Source: DASPUH01 sp964518505 | GTDB lineage: Bacteria; Chloroflexota; Limnocylindria; Limnocylindrales; CSP1-4 | Length of the DNA stretch: 62,132 nt | Assembly: GCA_964518505.1 (NCBI GenBank) | Contig: CAZFGT010000008.1 | Span: forward strand, 1-62,132 | Reading direction: 5' to 3' | Part shown: piece by piece, positions 50,835 to 59,238 of the stretch | Layout of the letters: every line of letters starts with the position of its first letter | Numbering within the stretch: position 1 is the stretch's first letter | Made by a program: the position numbers and the translations under genes | The notes under the pieces: model-generated | Databases searched by the model: none | Seen by the model: only the letters and a program-made list of their open reading frames with translations | Told to the model about the DNA's origin: nothing

Positions 50835-53069
50835 ATGGACCTCGCCACCGTCCGGCCAGCGGGCCGCGGCGCCGACGCTCCGGAGCACATCCTGGATCGG
50901 CGCACCCTTCGCCAGCGGGGCCAGGTCCTGGCCATCTTCGCGGCCGCGACGATCCTGTTCGTGGGCATCCTGGCCATCGTCATCGACGTGTCGTGGTATT
51001 GGGCCAGCAGCCTCAGGGTCCAGCGCGCGGCCGACGCCGCGGCGCTGGCGGGTGTCGTCTGGCTTCCCGGACATGTCTCCACGGCACAGCAGGCTGCGTA
51101 TAACGAAGCGTCCAAGGACGGCTATACGACTGGGGTCGGCGGCGTGACCATCACCGCCACGCAGGACTCCACGGCCGTGTCGGGCGGGGATCCGAATCAG
51201 CTCGACGTGACCGTCAACGCGTCAGTCGACACGTTCTTCATGCGCCTCTTCGGCATCACCAAGATCCAGGCCACGCGCAGCTCCAAGGCCATCTACGTCC
51301 TGCCCGTGCCGATGGGCAGCCCGCAGAACTACTACGGCGACTTCGGCAAGGTTCGCTACCCCGGCTCCGGCGAGTCCGCGTCCACCACCCAGACAACGAC
51401 GGCCGGACCAAGCTCACCGACCGGCTCGGGCACCGCGACCTGGACCACGCCCCAGTACGCCTACTCGGGCACGAGTTCGCAGTTCGCCACGATCAAGGTG
51501 AAGAACACTGCCCAGACGTGGAACAACTTCGGCTTCAGCATCCCCAGCGGGGCGACGGTGCTGGGCATCCAGGTGGTCATGACGGCCAAGATCGCGGCCA
51601 GCACATGCCAGCTATCGGCGGCCCTGTCCTGGAACAACGGCACGAGCTATACGACTGCGGAGACCACGACCAACCTGACGACCACGGCCACCTCCTACGG
51701 ACTGGGTGGGGCGAGTGACACCTGGGGCCACACGTGGAGTCCGCCGACCGACCTCAACAACGGCAAGTTCATCATCCAGCTGACCAACCCGACCGCCTGC
51801 GGCACGAACATGGTCTCGGTGCGCCAGCTCCAGATCTCGGTCACGTACAAGCAGACGGTCACGACCACCCTGCCCGATGCCAATCTGACCGACCCGAACG
51901 GCGGGTCACTGACGCCGCAGGGCTTCTGGGGCACGATCATGAGCCAGGGCGGCGAGAGCATCAACGGCGACCTCTACGCCCCGTACTACGACAACAACGG
52001 CGGCACCAAGACGAACAGCTCCTACTACAACGCTTCGAACTACTACAACTACGACGTCCAGATGCGCCCGGGCAGCTCGAACGGCCGGCTGTGGATCTAC
52101 GACGCGCCGTTCTGTGCCAGCGGCAGCAATGGCCAGTACGGGACAGGCGACCGCTGGTTCAACAGCACCAACGGCATCAGCACCTTCTACGACCTGTACG
52201 ACACGAAGCTGACCAACGACACCAGCGATGACACGCTCGTCTGGTCATCGGGCAACACGTTCAAGGAGACCCAGTCGTGGTCCGATCCCGACTTGAGCGG
52301 TTCGGGCGGTAGCTCGTGCTCCAAGACCACCACGAGCGGGAGCGGGCCAGCCGGGACGGACGGGCTGGGCACCCAGTGCAATGCCAGCGCCACGAGCGGC
52401 CTCGATTGCCACCTGCGCTGGTATCAGCTACCGGTCACGCTCACCGGCGGCACGCTCTACCGCCTGCACGTCTCCACGACCGATCCCAACAGCCCGACCG
52501 ACCAGCTGAACTCGGACGGCCACAACAGCTTCACCCTGTGGGCCACCGCGGCGGGGACCGCACCGCGCGTCTACGGCGTGGGCGCGATGGAGACCTTCGA
52601 GCCGCTGCCCGGTGGCGGGGCCTCGATCTTCTACCTGGCGCAGATCGGGGCCGAACACGCCGGGAAGACGATGGAGATCAAGCTGTGGGACCCGGGCGAC
52701 ACGAACCCGCTGCCCGCCAGCCTGAGCATCCTTGCCCCGACGACGAGCGGCTACACGGCGACGACGTTCTCCTGGAGTGCCCAGAAACTCAACTCCCAGG
52801 GGCAGTCGTGCACCTCGTCGGGCAGCGGCGTGACGTCGGTGACGACCAATGTGGGCGCCACGACCGGCACGTTCAACGGCTGCATGCTGACGATCACCGT
52901 GCCGTTGCCCACGAACTACGCGGCCCCCACGCCGCCGGGTGAGACCAATGGCGGTGGCTGGTGGAAGATCGAGTACGACATGGGCGGGAGCTCCTCGACC
53001 AACGCGTACGACCTGACGACCTGGCAGGTCGACCTGCTCGGCAACCCGGTCCACCTCGTGGTGCCGTAG
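50835..53069 (+). CDS. TadG-like protein 2
   Basis: This 744-residue paralog has the TadG N-terminus RQRGQVLAIFAAATILFVGILAIVIDVSWYW and RVQRAADAAALAGVVWLPG, then the conserved FFMRLFGITKIQ block. A beta-rich domain of about 170 residues (FGFSIPSGATVLGIQVVMTAKI, LQISVTYKQT) is inserted compared with paralog 1. The shared region with PQGFWGTIMSQGGESINGDLY, PRVYGVGAMETFEPLPGG, FYLAQIGAEHAGKTMEI and WDPGD follows, and the end is GNPVHLVVP. It is probably anchored by its N-terminal helix with the rest outside. A perfect 12-bp hairpin follows the gene. Confidence 0.82.
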   Translation: MDLATVRPAGRGADAPEHILDRRTLRQRGQVLAIFAAATILFVGILAIVIDVSWYWASSLRVQRAADAAALAGVVWLPGHVSTAQQAAYNEASKDGYTTGVGGVTITATQDSTAVSGGDPNQLDVTVNASVDTFFMRLFGITKIQATRSSKAIYVLPVPMGSPQNYYGDFGKVRYPGSGESASTTQTTTAGPSSPTGSGTATWTTPQYAYSGTSSQFATIKVKNTAQTWNNFGFSIPSGATVLGIQVVMTAKIAASTCQLSAALSWNNGTSYTTAETTTNLTTTATSYGLGGASDTWGHTWSPPTDLNNGKFIIQLTNPTACGTNMVSVRQLQISVTYKQTVTTTLPDANLTDPNGGSLTPQGFWGTIMSQGGESINGDLYAPYYDNNGGTKTNSSYYNASNYYNYDVQMRPGSSNGRLWIYDAPFCASGSNGQYGTGDRWFNSTNGISTFYDLYDTKLTNDTSDDTLVWSSGNTFKETQSWSDPDLSGSGGSSCSKTTTSGSGPAGTDGLGTQCNASATSGLDCHLRWYQLPVTLTGGTLYRLHVSTTDPNSPTDQLNSDGHNSFTLWATAAGTAPRVYGVGAMETFEPLPGGGASIFYLAQIGAEHAGKTMEIKLWDPGDTNPLPASLSILAPTTSGYTATTFSWSAQKLNSQGQSCTSSGSGVTSVTTNVGATTGTFNGCMLTITVPLPTNYAAPTPPGETNGGGWWKIEYDMGGSSSTNAYDLTTWQVDLLGNPVHLVVP
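51234..51322 (+). repeat. 89-bp segment identical to 48965-49053 (copy 2)
   Basis: See copy 1. The identity spans only this conserved block, which suggests gene conversion or a very recent exchange. Confidence 0.85.
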
Positions 53070-53115
53070 GCTCAGGCTCACTGGCCACGCGAGGCGCCGC
53101 CACCCACGCCAGGCT

Positions 53116-53143
53116 GATGCGACCGGGCCCTCCCGGTCGCATC
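53116..53143 (+). terminator. perfect 12-bp hairpin after TadG-like gene 2
   Basis: GATGCGACCGGG (53116-53127) pairs with CCCGGTCGCATC (53132-53143) around a 4-base loop, 46 bp after the stop. There is no T tract, but the stem is strong enough to pause transcription. Confidence 0.5.
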
Positions 53144-53235
53144 GTCATGTGCGCCCCCGGTCGGCCCCGTTGCGTCTCTGCCACGGCATGTGCGACCGGG
53201 GACCCGAACGGTGCCCGGACGCACCGAAATGGGCC

Positions 53236-53256
53236 CCTTTCGACCAGTACGAAAGG
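53236..53256 (+). promoter_or_regulatory. inverted repeat CCTTTCG-N7-CGAAAGG before TadG-like gene 3
   Basis: A perfect 7-bp inverted repeat around ACCAGTA lies 66 bp upstream of the TTG start. The left arm with its loop start (CCTTTCGACCAG) is also present at 50807 before TadG-like gene 2. It may be an operator or a leader hairpin. Confidence 0.4.
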
Positions 53257-53322
53257 TGTATCTCAAGGCGGCCATAGGTACTCTTCAAGGGCACTCATCC
53301 GTCGCCCTTCGAGGACACTGCA

Positions 53323-55500
53323 TTGCCAGACTCCGCCAGCGCTGCTTCGCCTACCCCAGATTCCTCCCGGCCCGCGAGGCGCCGCCAGCGCGGCCAGGTC
53401 CTCGCCATCTTCGCGGTCGCCACGATCGTCTTCGTGGGCATCCTGGCCGTCGTCGTCGACGTGTCCTTCTACTGGGCCAGCAGCCTGAAGGTGCAGCGGG
53501 CCGCGGACGCGGCGGCTCTCGCCGGTGTGGTCTGGCTGCCCGGTGACGTGGCCCACGGCATCGCGGCCGCCAACGCCGCCGCGGCTGAGAACGGGTTCCC
53601 GGATGGCGGCACCATCGATGTGACCCCGAACCAGGACTCCCAGGTCGTCTCGAACGGCAACCCGCGCCAGATGGATGTCACGATCACCGCGCCGGTCAAC
53701 ACGTTCTTCATGCGCATGTTCGGGATCACCAAGATCCAGGCGACGCGCACGTCCAAGGCGGTCTACGTCCTGCCGGTGCCGATGGGCAGCCCGCTCAACT
53801 ACTACGGGGACTTCGGGCCGATCTATCGGACGGGCAATCAGACGATCACGACGAACGACGACACCGGGGGGGTCGCGCCGACGAAGAACGCCTCCGGAAA
53901 CCTCAACCAGTGGACCAACGGCTCGCGAGGCTTCTCCCCAGATGGGCAGTTCGCGACGAGCACCTCGAGCGGGAACGATGAGGGTTACTACGACTACAAC
54001 TACACGTTCCCCAACAACACCACGATCCTGGGCCTCCAGGTCGACCTGATCGCCAAGGCGAGCCGTACGGCCTGCACGATCAACGTCTCGCTGAGCCAGA
54101 ACGGAGGCGGGAGTTTCACCTCGACGAAGTCGACAGGCACGCTGACGACGGCGGCGGCCGGGGCGCAGTACACCCTCGGCAGCGCCACGGACCTGTGGGG
54201 CCGGACGTGGACCAGCAGTCAGCTCAGCGGCACGAACAACACGAACTTTGTCGTCGATGTGGCCGATGCCGGCTGCACTGGGGGCACCAGCCATACGACG
54301 TCGCTCGACTCGGTGGCCGTGACGATCTACTACCAGTACACGACCACCCAGCCCATCCCCAGCGGGCAGTTGCTGACCGATCCCTACGGCAACCCGCTCG
54401 CCCCGCAGGGCTTCTGGGCCACGGCGCTGAGCCAGGGCGCCGAGTCGATCAGCGGTGACGCCTACCTGCCGTACTACGACACGGCCACATCCTCGACCAA
54501 CCCGAACTACTCGACCACCTTCTACGACTACAGCGTGAGCTTCCCGGCCGGCAGCACGAACGGGGAGGTGTGGCTGTACGACCCAGCCTTCTGCGGAGGT
54601 GACCTGTCCCTGGGCACCGGCGATGGCTGGTACTCCGGCAGCGGCTCGGTGAGCACCTTCTACACGCTGTACGACACCAAGCTGACGAGCGACACGAGCG
54701 ACGACACCGTCGCGGCGTCCTCAGGCAACCTCTTCAAGCACGAGCAGGCGTCCGATGACAGTGTCGGCGGCGACGGGACCGGGTCGGACTGCGCCCCGGG
54801 TCAAGTCACGGATCCGAGCAACGGGCTCTACTACCACCTGAAGTGGTGGAAGATGGCGAGTGGCCTGGTCGGCGGCAAGGTCTACCGGCTGCACATCGCC
54901 ACCACAGACCCGTCGAGTGCCAGCGACCAGAGGAACACCAACGCGCGGAACGGGTTCACCATCTGGGCCAACGCCAGCGGCGGGACGCCGAGCGTCTACG
55001 GCAACGGCGCGATGGAGACCTTCGAGCCCCTTCGCGGCGGTGGGTCGGAGGTCTTCTACCTCGCCCAGATCGACAAGAACTATGCCGGCAAGACCATGGA
55101 GATCAACCTCTGGGACCCCGGGGACACCGGCAGCCTGTCGGCCAGCCTGAAGGTCCTGGCTCCCAATCCGGGCGCGTACGTCTCCGTGCCGTTCAACTGG
55201 ACTGCCCACAAGGGCACGACCAACGCCAACGCCTCCAACTGCAACAGCCTGAAGGGGACGGGCGTGATGTCCGTCACCACGAACACGGGCGGCAATTCGC
55301 TCTTCAACGGCTGCTGGGTGACCATCGACATACCCCTGCCGACCAGCTACACCGCGCCTCAACCCGTGGGTGAGACCCACGGTGGAGGCTGGTGGAAGAT
55401 CGAATACGACATGGGCGGCAGCTCGAGCGACAACGCCACCGACATCACGACGTGGACGGTCAGCCTCCTGGGCAACCCGGTCCACCTGGTGATCCCCTAG
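53323..55500 (+). CDS. TadG-like protein 3
   Basis: This 725-residue paralog begins RRQRGQVLAIFAVATIVFVGILAVVVDVSFYW and KVQRAADAAALAGVVWLPG, then FFMRMFGITKIQATRTSKA. It carries the same inserted beta-rich domain as paralog 2 (TILGLQVDLIAKASRTACT, SVAVTIYYQYT), then PQGFWATALSQGAESISGDAY, VYGNGAMETFEPLRGG and a GNPVHLVIP end. The TTG at 53323 is supported by GAGGA 7 nt upstream. It lies directly before the Flp pilin gene. The three paralogs probably arose by tandem duplication. A pilus or adhesin role is inferred. Confidence 0.82.
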   Translation: MPDSASAASPTPDSSRPARRRQRGQVLAIFAVATIVFVGILAVVVDVSFYWASSLKVQRAADAAALAGVVWLPGDVAHGIAAANAAAAENGFPDGGTIDVTPNQDSQVVSNGNPRQMDVTITAPVNTFFMRMFGITKIQATRTSKAVYVLPVPMGSPLNYYGDFGPIYRTGNQTITTNDDTGGVAPTKNASGNLNQWTNGSRGFSPDGQFATSTSSGNDEGYYDYNYTFPNNTTILGLQVDLIAKASRTACTINVSLSQNGGGSFTSTKSTGTLTTAAAGAQYTLGSATDLWGRTWTSSQLSGTNNTNFVVDVADAGCTGGTSHTTSLDSVAVTIYYQYTTTQPIPSGQLLTDPYGNPLAPQGFWATALSQGAESISGDAYLPYYDTATSSTNPNYSTTFYDYSVSFPAGSTNGEVWLYDPAFCGGDLSLGTGDGWYSGSGSVSTFYTLYDTKLTSDTSDDTVAASSGNLFKHEQASDDSVGGDGTGSDCAPGQVTDPSNGLYYHLKWWKMASGLVGGKVYRLHIATTDPSSASDQRNTNARNGFTIWANASGGTPSVYGNGAMETFEPLRGGGSEVFYLAQIDKNYAGKTMEINLWDPGDTGSLSASLKVLAPNPGAYVSVPFNWTAHKGTTNANASNCNSLKGTGVMSVTTNTGGNSLFNGCWVTIDIPLPTSYTAPQPVGETHGGGWWKIEYDMGGSSSDNATDITTWTVSLLGNPVHLVIP

Positions 55501-55541
55501 CCCGCCGTCCCCGATAGCGGTGCGCACGGGCGACACGGCCG

Positions 55542-55570
55542 TAGACATCGGTACTGGGCGCTGGTAGTAC
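55542..55570 (+). promoter_or_regulatory. candidate promoter of the Flp pilin gene
   Basis: TAGACA (55542-55547) and TAGTAC (55565-55570) are separated by 17 bp in the 126-bp gap before the pilin gene. The -35 matches well and the -10 weakly. A separate promoter would allow high pilin output. Confidence 0.3.
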
Positions 55571-55626
55571 TGACGGCGTCCTAGTCGGTCCGCCTTTCGC
55601 GGGCCACCGAGCCGCTGGAGTCAGCC

Positions 55627-55794
55627 GTGAACCTTCGTCGCCTTCTGCCCGCCGCGGTCACTGGTGAGGCCGGTCAGGGCCTTGCCGAGTACGCCCTCAT
55701 CCTGGCCCTCATCGCCATCATCGCGATCCTGGCCCTGCTCTTCCTGGGCAGTCAGATCTCCGGCATCCTGAGCAACACCGGGACGTCGATCTAG
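55627..55794 (+). CDS. Flp-type class IVb major pilin
   Basis: This gene encodes 55 residues and is easily missed. It begins MNLRRLLPAAVTGEAG and continues QGLAEYALILALIAIIAILA. The prepilin peptidase site fits G16/Q17, with Glu21 and Tyr22 at +5 and +6, the Glu-Tyr pair that defines Flp pilins. A short tail of about 15 residues follows the helix. GGAG at 55617-55620 stands 6 nt before the GTG start. It follows the third TadG-like gene and would be the filament subunit. No TadA ATPase, TadB/C or TadV peptidase gene is in the window. Confidence 0.88.
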   Translation: MNLRRLLPAAVTGEAGQGLAEYALILALIAIIAILALLFLGSQISGILSNTGTSI

Positions 55795-56141
55795 CGGGCC
55801 AGGCCGAAGACCACGTTCGACCACGTCCCCAACGCGCCAAGGGCGACCGCCAGCACGACTGGCGGCGCCCAGAAGCGCGGGTAGCGCCGCACGACGCGCG
55901 CCAGCAGGGCCAGCAGCGCGATCACCACGACGATCTTGAGGGCGGCCGGTCCGGCCGCCCCGAGCACCGTGTAGAGGAACCGCGCCAGTGGGTTCTGCTC
56001 GGCGCCGATGCCCACCCGTCCGACCGCCGGCAGGAACGTGAGCAGGTCGCACAGCTGCGCGATGGCCACGACGGCCAGCAGGTAGCGAGCGGGAGGCCGC
56101 GCCACGGTCGCCGCGCGACCGGCCAACGCCTGGGATGCCAT
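55791..56141 (-). CDS. DUF5658-like small membrane protein
   Basis: This 116-residue protein has about three membrane helices and the segment DLLTFLPAVGRVGIGAEQNPLARFLYTVLG, like DUF5658-type proteins with a conserved Glu-Asn-Pro. The ATG at 56141 is used; the longer frame lies over the following gene's 3' flank. Its stop shares the palindromic CTAG with the pilin stop, so the two genes converge with a 4-bp overlap. The function is unknown and any link with pili is only positional. Confidence 0.65.
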   Translation of the reverse strand: MASQALAGRAATVARPPARYLLAVVAIAQLCDLLTFLPAVGRVGIGAEQNPLARFLYTVLGAAGPAALKIVVVIALLALLARVVRRYPRFWAPPVVLAVALGALGTWSNVVFGLAR

Positions 56142-56229
56142 GTCCGCATCCTGGTGCCGCCGCGCGCCGCGGTCTGTAGGACGGGCGAGGTAGCGAACCG
56201 AGGCAGAGGTACGGGTCGTCCGCGCGGCT

Positions 56230-58935
56230 TCAGCTGAGGCGCTCCTCCAGCCGCCGCACCTGCTCCCGCAGCTCGGCGGCCCGGGTCCGGGCGCCTTCGA
56301 CCACGCTCCCCGGCGCGCGGCTGGTGAATGCCTCGTCGGCGAGGCGGGCCTGGGCTGCGGCGAGCCTCGCCCGCGTGTCGGCCAGTTCCCGCTCCACACG
56401 CGCCCGGTCACGCTCGACGTCGGCGCCGCTCCTCCGCAGGGCGGCCTCGAGCGTCCCGGCCAGGACGTGGATCGTGGCGCTCTCACCGGTCGCGGCCAGC
56501 GGACCATTGGCTATCTCCACGGGGCCAAGGCGGGTGAGGCGGCCGAAGGCCACGGCCAGACCGGCGTACGCCGCACGGACGGCCGGGTCAGGCAGCGACA
56601 GCGCGGCGGCGAGGCGCTCGGCAGGAGCGATGCCGGCTTCCGCCCGCGCGTTGCGCACGGCCCGGACCAGCTCCAGCAGGGCGCCGGTCGCGGCGGCCTG
56701 GGTCGGGTCGGCCAACGCCCGTTCGGCGGTGGCGTCGGGCCATGCGGCCACGATGAGCAGCTCGGGGTCCCCCGTCGCGTGAGGCAGGCGCTGCCAGATC
56801 GCCTCGGTCAGGAACGGCATCACCGGGTGGAGCAGGCGGAGGTAACGGTCGAGCGCCCAGACCAGGACGCGCCACGTGGCGGCCCGTTCGGCCGGTGTGG
56901 CGGCGGGGTCCGCCAGGCGCGCTTTGGCCAGCTCCAGGTATTGGTCGCAGTAGGTGCTCCAGACGGCCTCGTGGAGGACGCGCGTGGCATCACCCAGCTG
57001 GAGCGACTCGAAGGCGTGGGTGACTGCCTCGATCGTGCCCGCCAGGTCGGCCAGCAGCCAGTGCTCGGCCGGCCCGAGCGCGCCGGCGGGAGGCAACGAG
57101 AGGGTCGGATCGGCGGGGAGATCGGCCGGTCGCGCCCCCAGCACGAAGCGGGCGGCGTTCCACAGCTTGTTGCCGAAGTTGCGGGCCCCCTCCAGGCGCG
57201 TCGGGGAGAGGCGCAGATCGGCGCCCGGGGCGACCCCGTTGACCAGGGCGAAGCGGAGACTGTCGGCGCCGATGTCCTCGACCACGCCGAGGGGATCGAC
57301 CACGTTGCCCTTGGTCTTGGACATCTTCTGGCCGTACGGGTCGCGCACCAGGCCGGAGAGGTAGACCGCCTCGAAGGGGGCCTGCCCGGTCAGCCACTCG
57401 CCCAGCATCATCATGCGGGCGACCCAGAAGAAGATGATGTCGTAGCCGGTCTCCATGACCGAACCGGGGTAGTAGCGCCCGAGGTCGGCCGTCGGGGCCG
57501 GCCAGCCCAGGGTGGAGAAGGGCCACAGGCCGCTGCTGAACCACGTGTCGAAGATGTCGGGGTCCTGCTCCAGCTGCGCCGCCGGCCGGCCGCACACGGC
57601 GCAGGCGGCCGGGCCCTCGGCGAGCTCGGACACGGTCACGTGGCCGTCCTGGCAGTACCACGCCGGGATGCGGTGACCCCACCACAGCTGCCGGCTCAGG
57701 TTCCAGTCGTGGATCTGCTCCAGCCAGCCAAAGAAGACCTTCTCGAAGCGTCGCGGCACGATCCGCGTTCGCGCGTCGCGCACGGCCGCCAGGGCCTTCG
57801 CTGCGAGGGGCTCCATGCGCATGAACCACTGCGTCTTGAGCCGCGGCTCGATGACGTCGTCGCTGCGCTGGCAGCGCCCCACGACCATCTCGTGCGGCGC
57901 GGTGCCCACCAGGTCGCCGCGCGCCTCCAGGTCGGCCACGATGCGGCGACGCGCCTCGAGCCGGTCCAGCCCCTCATAGGCGCCGGGGAAGCTGACGCGC
58001 GCGGCATCGTCGAGGACCGTGATCCGGGGCAGGTCGTGGCGGGCGCCGATCTCCAGGTCCGTCTGGTCATGGGCCGGCGTGACCTTGACGGCGCCCGTGC
58101 CGAAGCCGCGGTCGACTGCGTCGTCGGCGATGACCGGCACGTCGCGCTCGGCGAAGGGGATGCGCACGAGGCGCCCCACGAGTGACGCGTAGCGGTCGTC
58201 GGCCGGGTGCACGGCGACCGCTGTGTCACCCAGGAGCGTCTCCGGCCGCGTCGTGGCGACGGCGATCGCCGCGTCCGGGTCGGGCAGGCCGTCCGGCCCC
58301 GCCAGGTGGTAGCGGATGGTCCACAGCGTGCCGGTCTCGGGGGTGGCGATGACCTCCAGGTCGGACACGCTCGTGCGGCACCCGGGGCACCAGTTGACGA
58401 GCGCCTCCGTGCGGTAGGCCAGGCCGTCATCGAAGAGCCGCTTGAAGGCGGTCCGCACGGCCTGCGCCGATCCGTCGTCCATCGTGAAGCGCTCGCGGCC
58501 CCAGTCCAGGGAGCCGCCGACCCGCTCCAGCTGGCCGCGCATGATGGGCCGGGTGGTGGCCACGAAGGCACGCATGCGGTCCAGGTAGGCCTCGCGGCCC
58601 AGCGACGCGCGACTCTGGCCCTCCTTGGCCAGGATGCGGTCAAGGACCACCTGGGCGGCGATGGAGGCGTGATCCATGCCCGGCAGCCACAGCGTCGGGC
58701 GGCCGCTCATGCGGGCGTGGCGGGTGAGCGCGTCCTCCACGGCCGTCCGTTGGGCGTGGCCCAGGTGCAGCGCCCCCGTCACGTTGGGCGGCGGCTGGAT
58801 GATGACGAAGGGCGGCTTGGCCGGGTCGGCCCGGCTGCCCATGCCGTCGGGGGCGAAGACGTCCGCCGCCAGCCACCGCTCGTAGATCGCGGTCTCCACC
58901 GTCGACGGGTCGTAGGTCTTGGGCATGTCGGTCAT
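56230..58935 (-). CDS. valS: valyl-tRNA synthetase
   Basis: This class Ia synthetase has 901 residues. HLGH is at 57-60 in PPPNVTGALHLGHA and KMSKT starts at Lys537 in GQKMSKTKGN. The editing domain (TTRPETLLGDTAVAVHP) and a C-terminal coiled-coil arm (LERELADTRARLAAAQARLADEAF) are present. The ATG at 58935 follows a T-box leader, so expression should depend on uncharged tRNA-Val. The frame is open upstream through the leader, but the leader structure shows that part is not translated. Confidence 0.96.
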   Translation of the reverse strand: MTDMPKTYDPSTVETAIYERWLAADVFAPDGMGSRADPAKPPFVIIQPPPNVTGALHLGHAQRTAVEDALTRHARMSGRPTLWLPGMDHASIAAQVVLDRILAKEGQSRASLGREAYLDRMRAFVATTRPIMRGQLERVGGSLDWGRERFTMDDGSAQAVRTAFKRLFDDGLAYRTEALVNWCPGCRTSVSDLEVIATPETGTLWTIRYHLAGPDGLPDPDAAIAVATTRPETLLGDTAVAVHPADDRYASLVGRLVRIPFAERDVPVIADDAVDRGFGTGAVKVTPAHDQTDLEIGARHDLPRITVLDDAARVSFPGAYEGLDRLEARRRIVADLEARGDLVGTAPHEMVVGRCQRSDDVIEPRLKTQWFMRMEPLAAKALAAVRDARTRIVPRRFEKVFFGWLEQIHDWNLSRQLWWGHRIPAWYCQDGHVTVSELAEGPAACAVCGRPAAQLEQDPDIFDTWFSSGLWPFSTLGWPAPTADLGRYYPGSVMETGYDIIFFWVARMMMLGEWLTGQAPFEAVYLSGLVRDPYGQKMSKTKGNVVDPLGVVEDIGADSLRFALVNGVAPGADLRLSPTRLEGARNFGNKLWNAARFVLGARPADLPADPTLSLPPAGALGPAEHWLLADLAGTIEAVTHAFESLQLGDATRVLHEAVWSTYCDQYLELAKARLADPAATPAERAATWRVLVWALDRYLRLLHPVMPFLTEAIWQRLPHATGDPELLIVAAWPDATAERALADPTQAAATGALLELVRAVRNARAEAGIAPAERLAAALSLPDPAVRAAYAGLAVAFGRLTRLGPVEIANGPLAATGESATIHVLAGTLEAALRRSGADVERDRARVERELADTRARLAAAQARLADEAFTSRAPGSVVEGARTRAAELREQVRRLEERLS

Positions 58936-58950
58936 GGCCGGTCGCTCCCG

Positions 58951-58989
58951 GATAACGAAACGCCCCGCTCGTCCAGCGGACGAACGGGG
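58951..58989 (-). terminator. intrinsic terminator of the valS T-box
   Basis: On the minus strand CCCCGTTCGTCC (58989-58978) pairs with GGACGAGCGGGG (58974-58963) around GCT, a 12-bp stem with one G-T pair. CGTTTCGTT follows. The left arm lies next to the T-box motif, so antiterminator and terminator are exclusive. Confidence 0.8.
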
Positions 58990-59208
58990 TCGTGGTACCA
59001 CCTGCTGGTGCGGCCTCCCGACGCGGTCCGGTCATCCCGGTCCGCCCGACGCCGGTCGCCGGGGGCCCTCGCGGCGCGCTATCGGGCGCCACCCGCACGG
59101 CTCGCGAGCGACCTTCGCGCTTCCCTGCCGCCGCGGGCTTGCAGCCGATGGCCCACGGTCTCTGGACGGCCGTCCGAAGCGCTACTCCTCTCGGTCAGCG
59201 CCGTGAAG
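58951..59208 (-). promoter_or_regulatory. T-box riboswitch leader of valS
   Basis: Read on the minus strand, the leader has GAGGAGTAG near its start, AGAGA and GCAAGCCC in the stem I apical part, and the T-box motif AGGTGGTACCACG (59003-58991, consensus AGGGTGGNACCGCG). A valine codon GTC at 59112-59110 within GCGAAGGTCGCTC is a good specifier candidate. A terminator follows the T-box. Binding of uncharged tRNA-Val would favour read-through. Start is taken from the -10 position. Confidence 0.85.
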
Positions 59209-59214
59209 GGCGCG

Positions 59215-59223
59215 AGTGTAGCA
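59215..59223 (-). promoter_or_regulatory. extended -10 promoter of valS
   Basis: On the minus strand TGC-TACACT gives an extended -10 (TGnTACACT). No good -35 is seen. The start would be about 59208, right before the T-box. Confidence 0.45.
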
Positions 59224-59238
59224 CGGGCCCCGGCCCGC

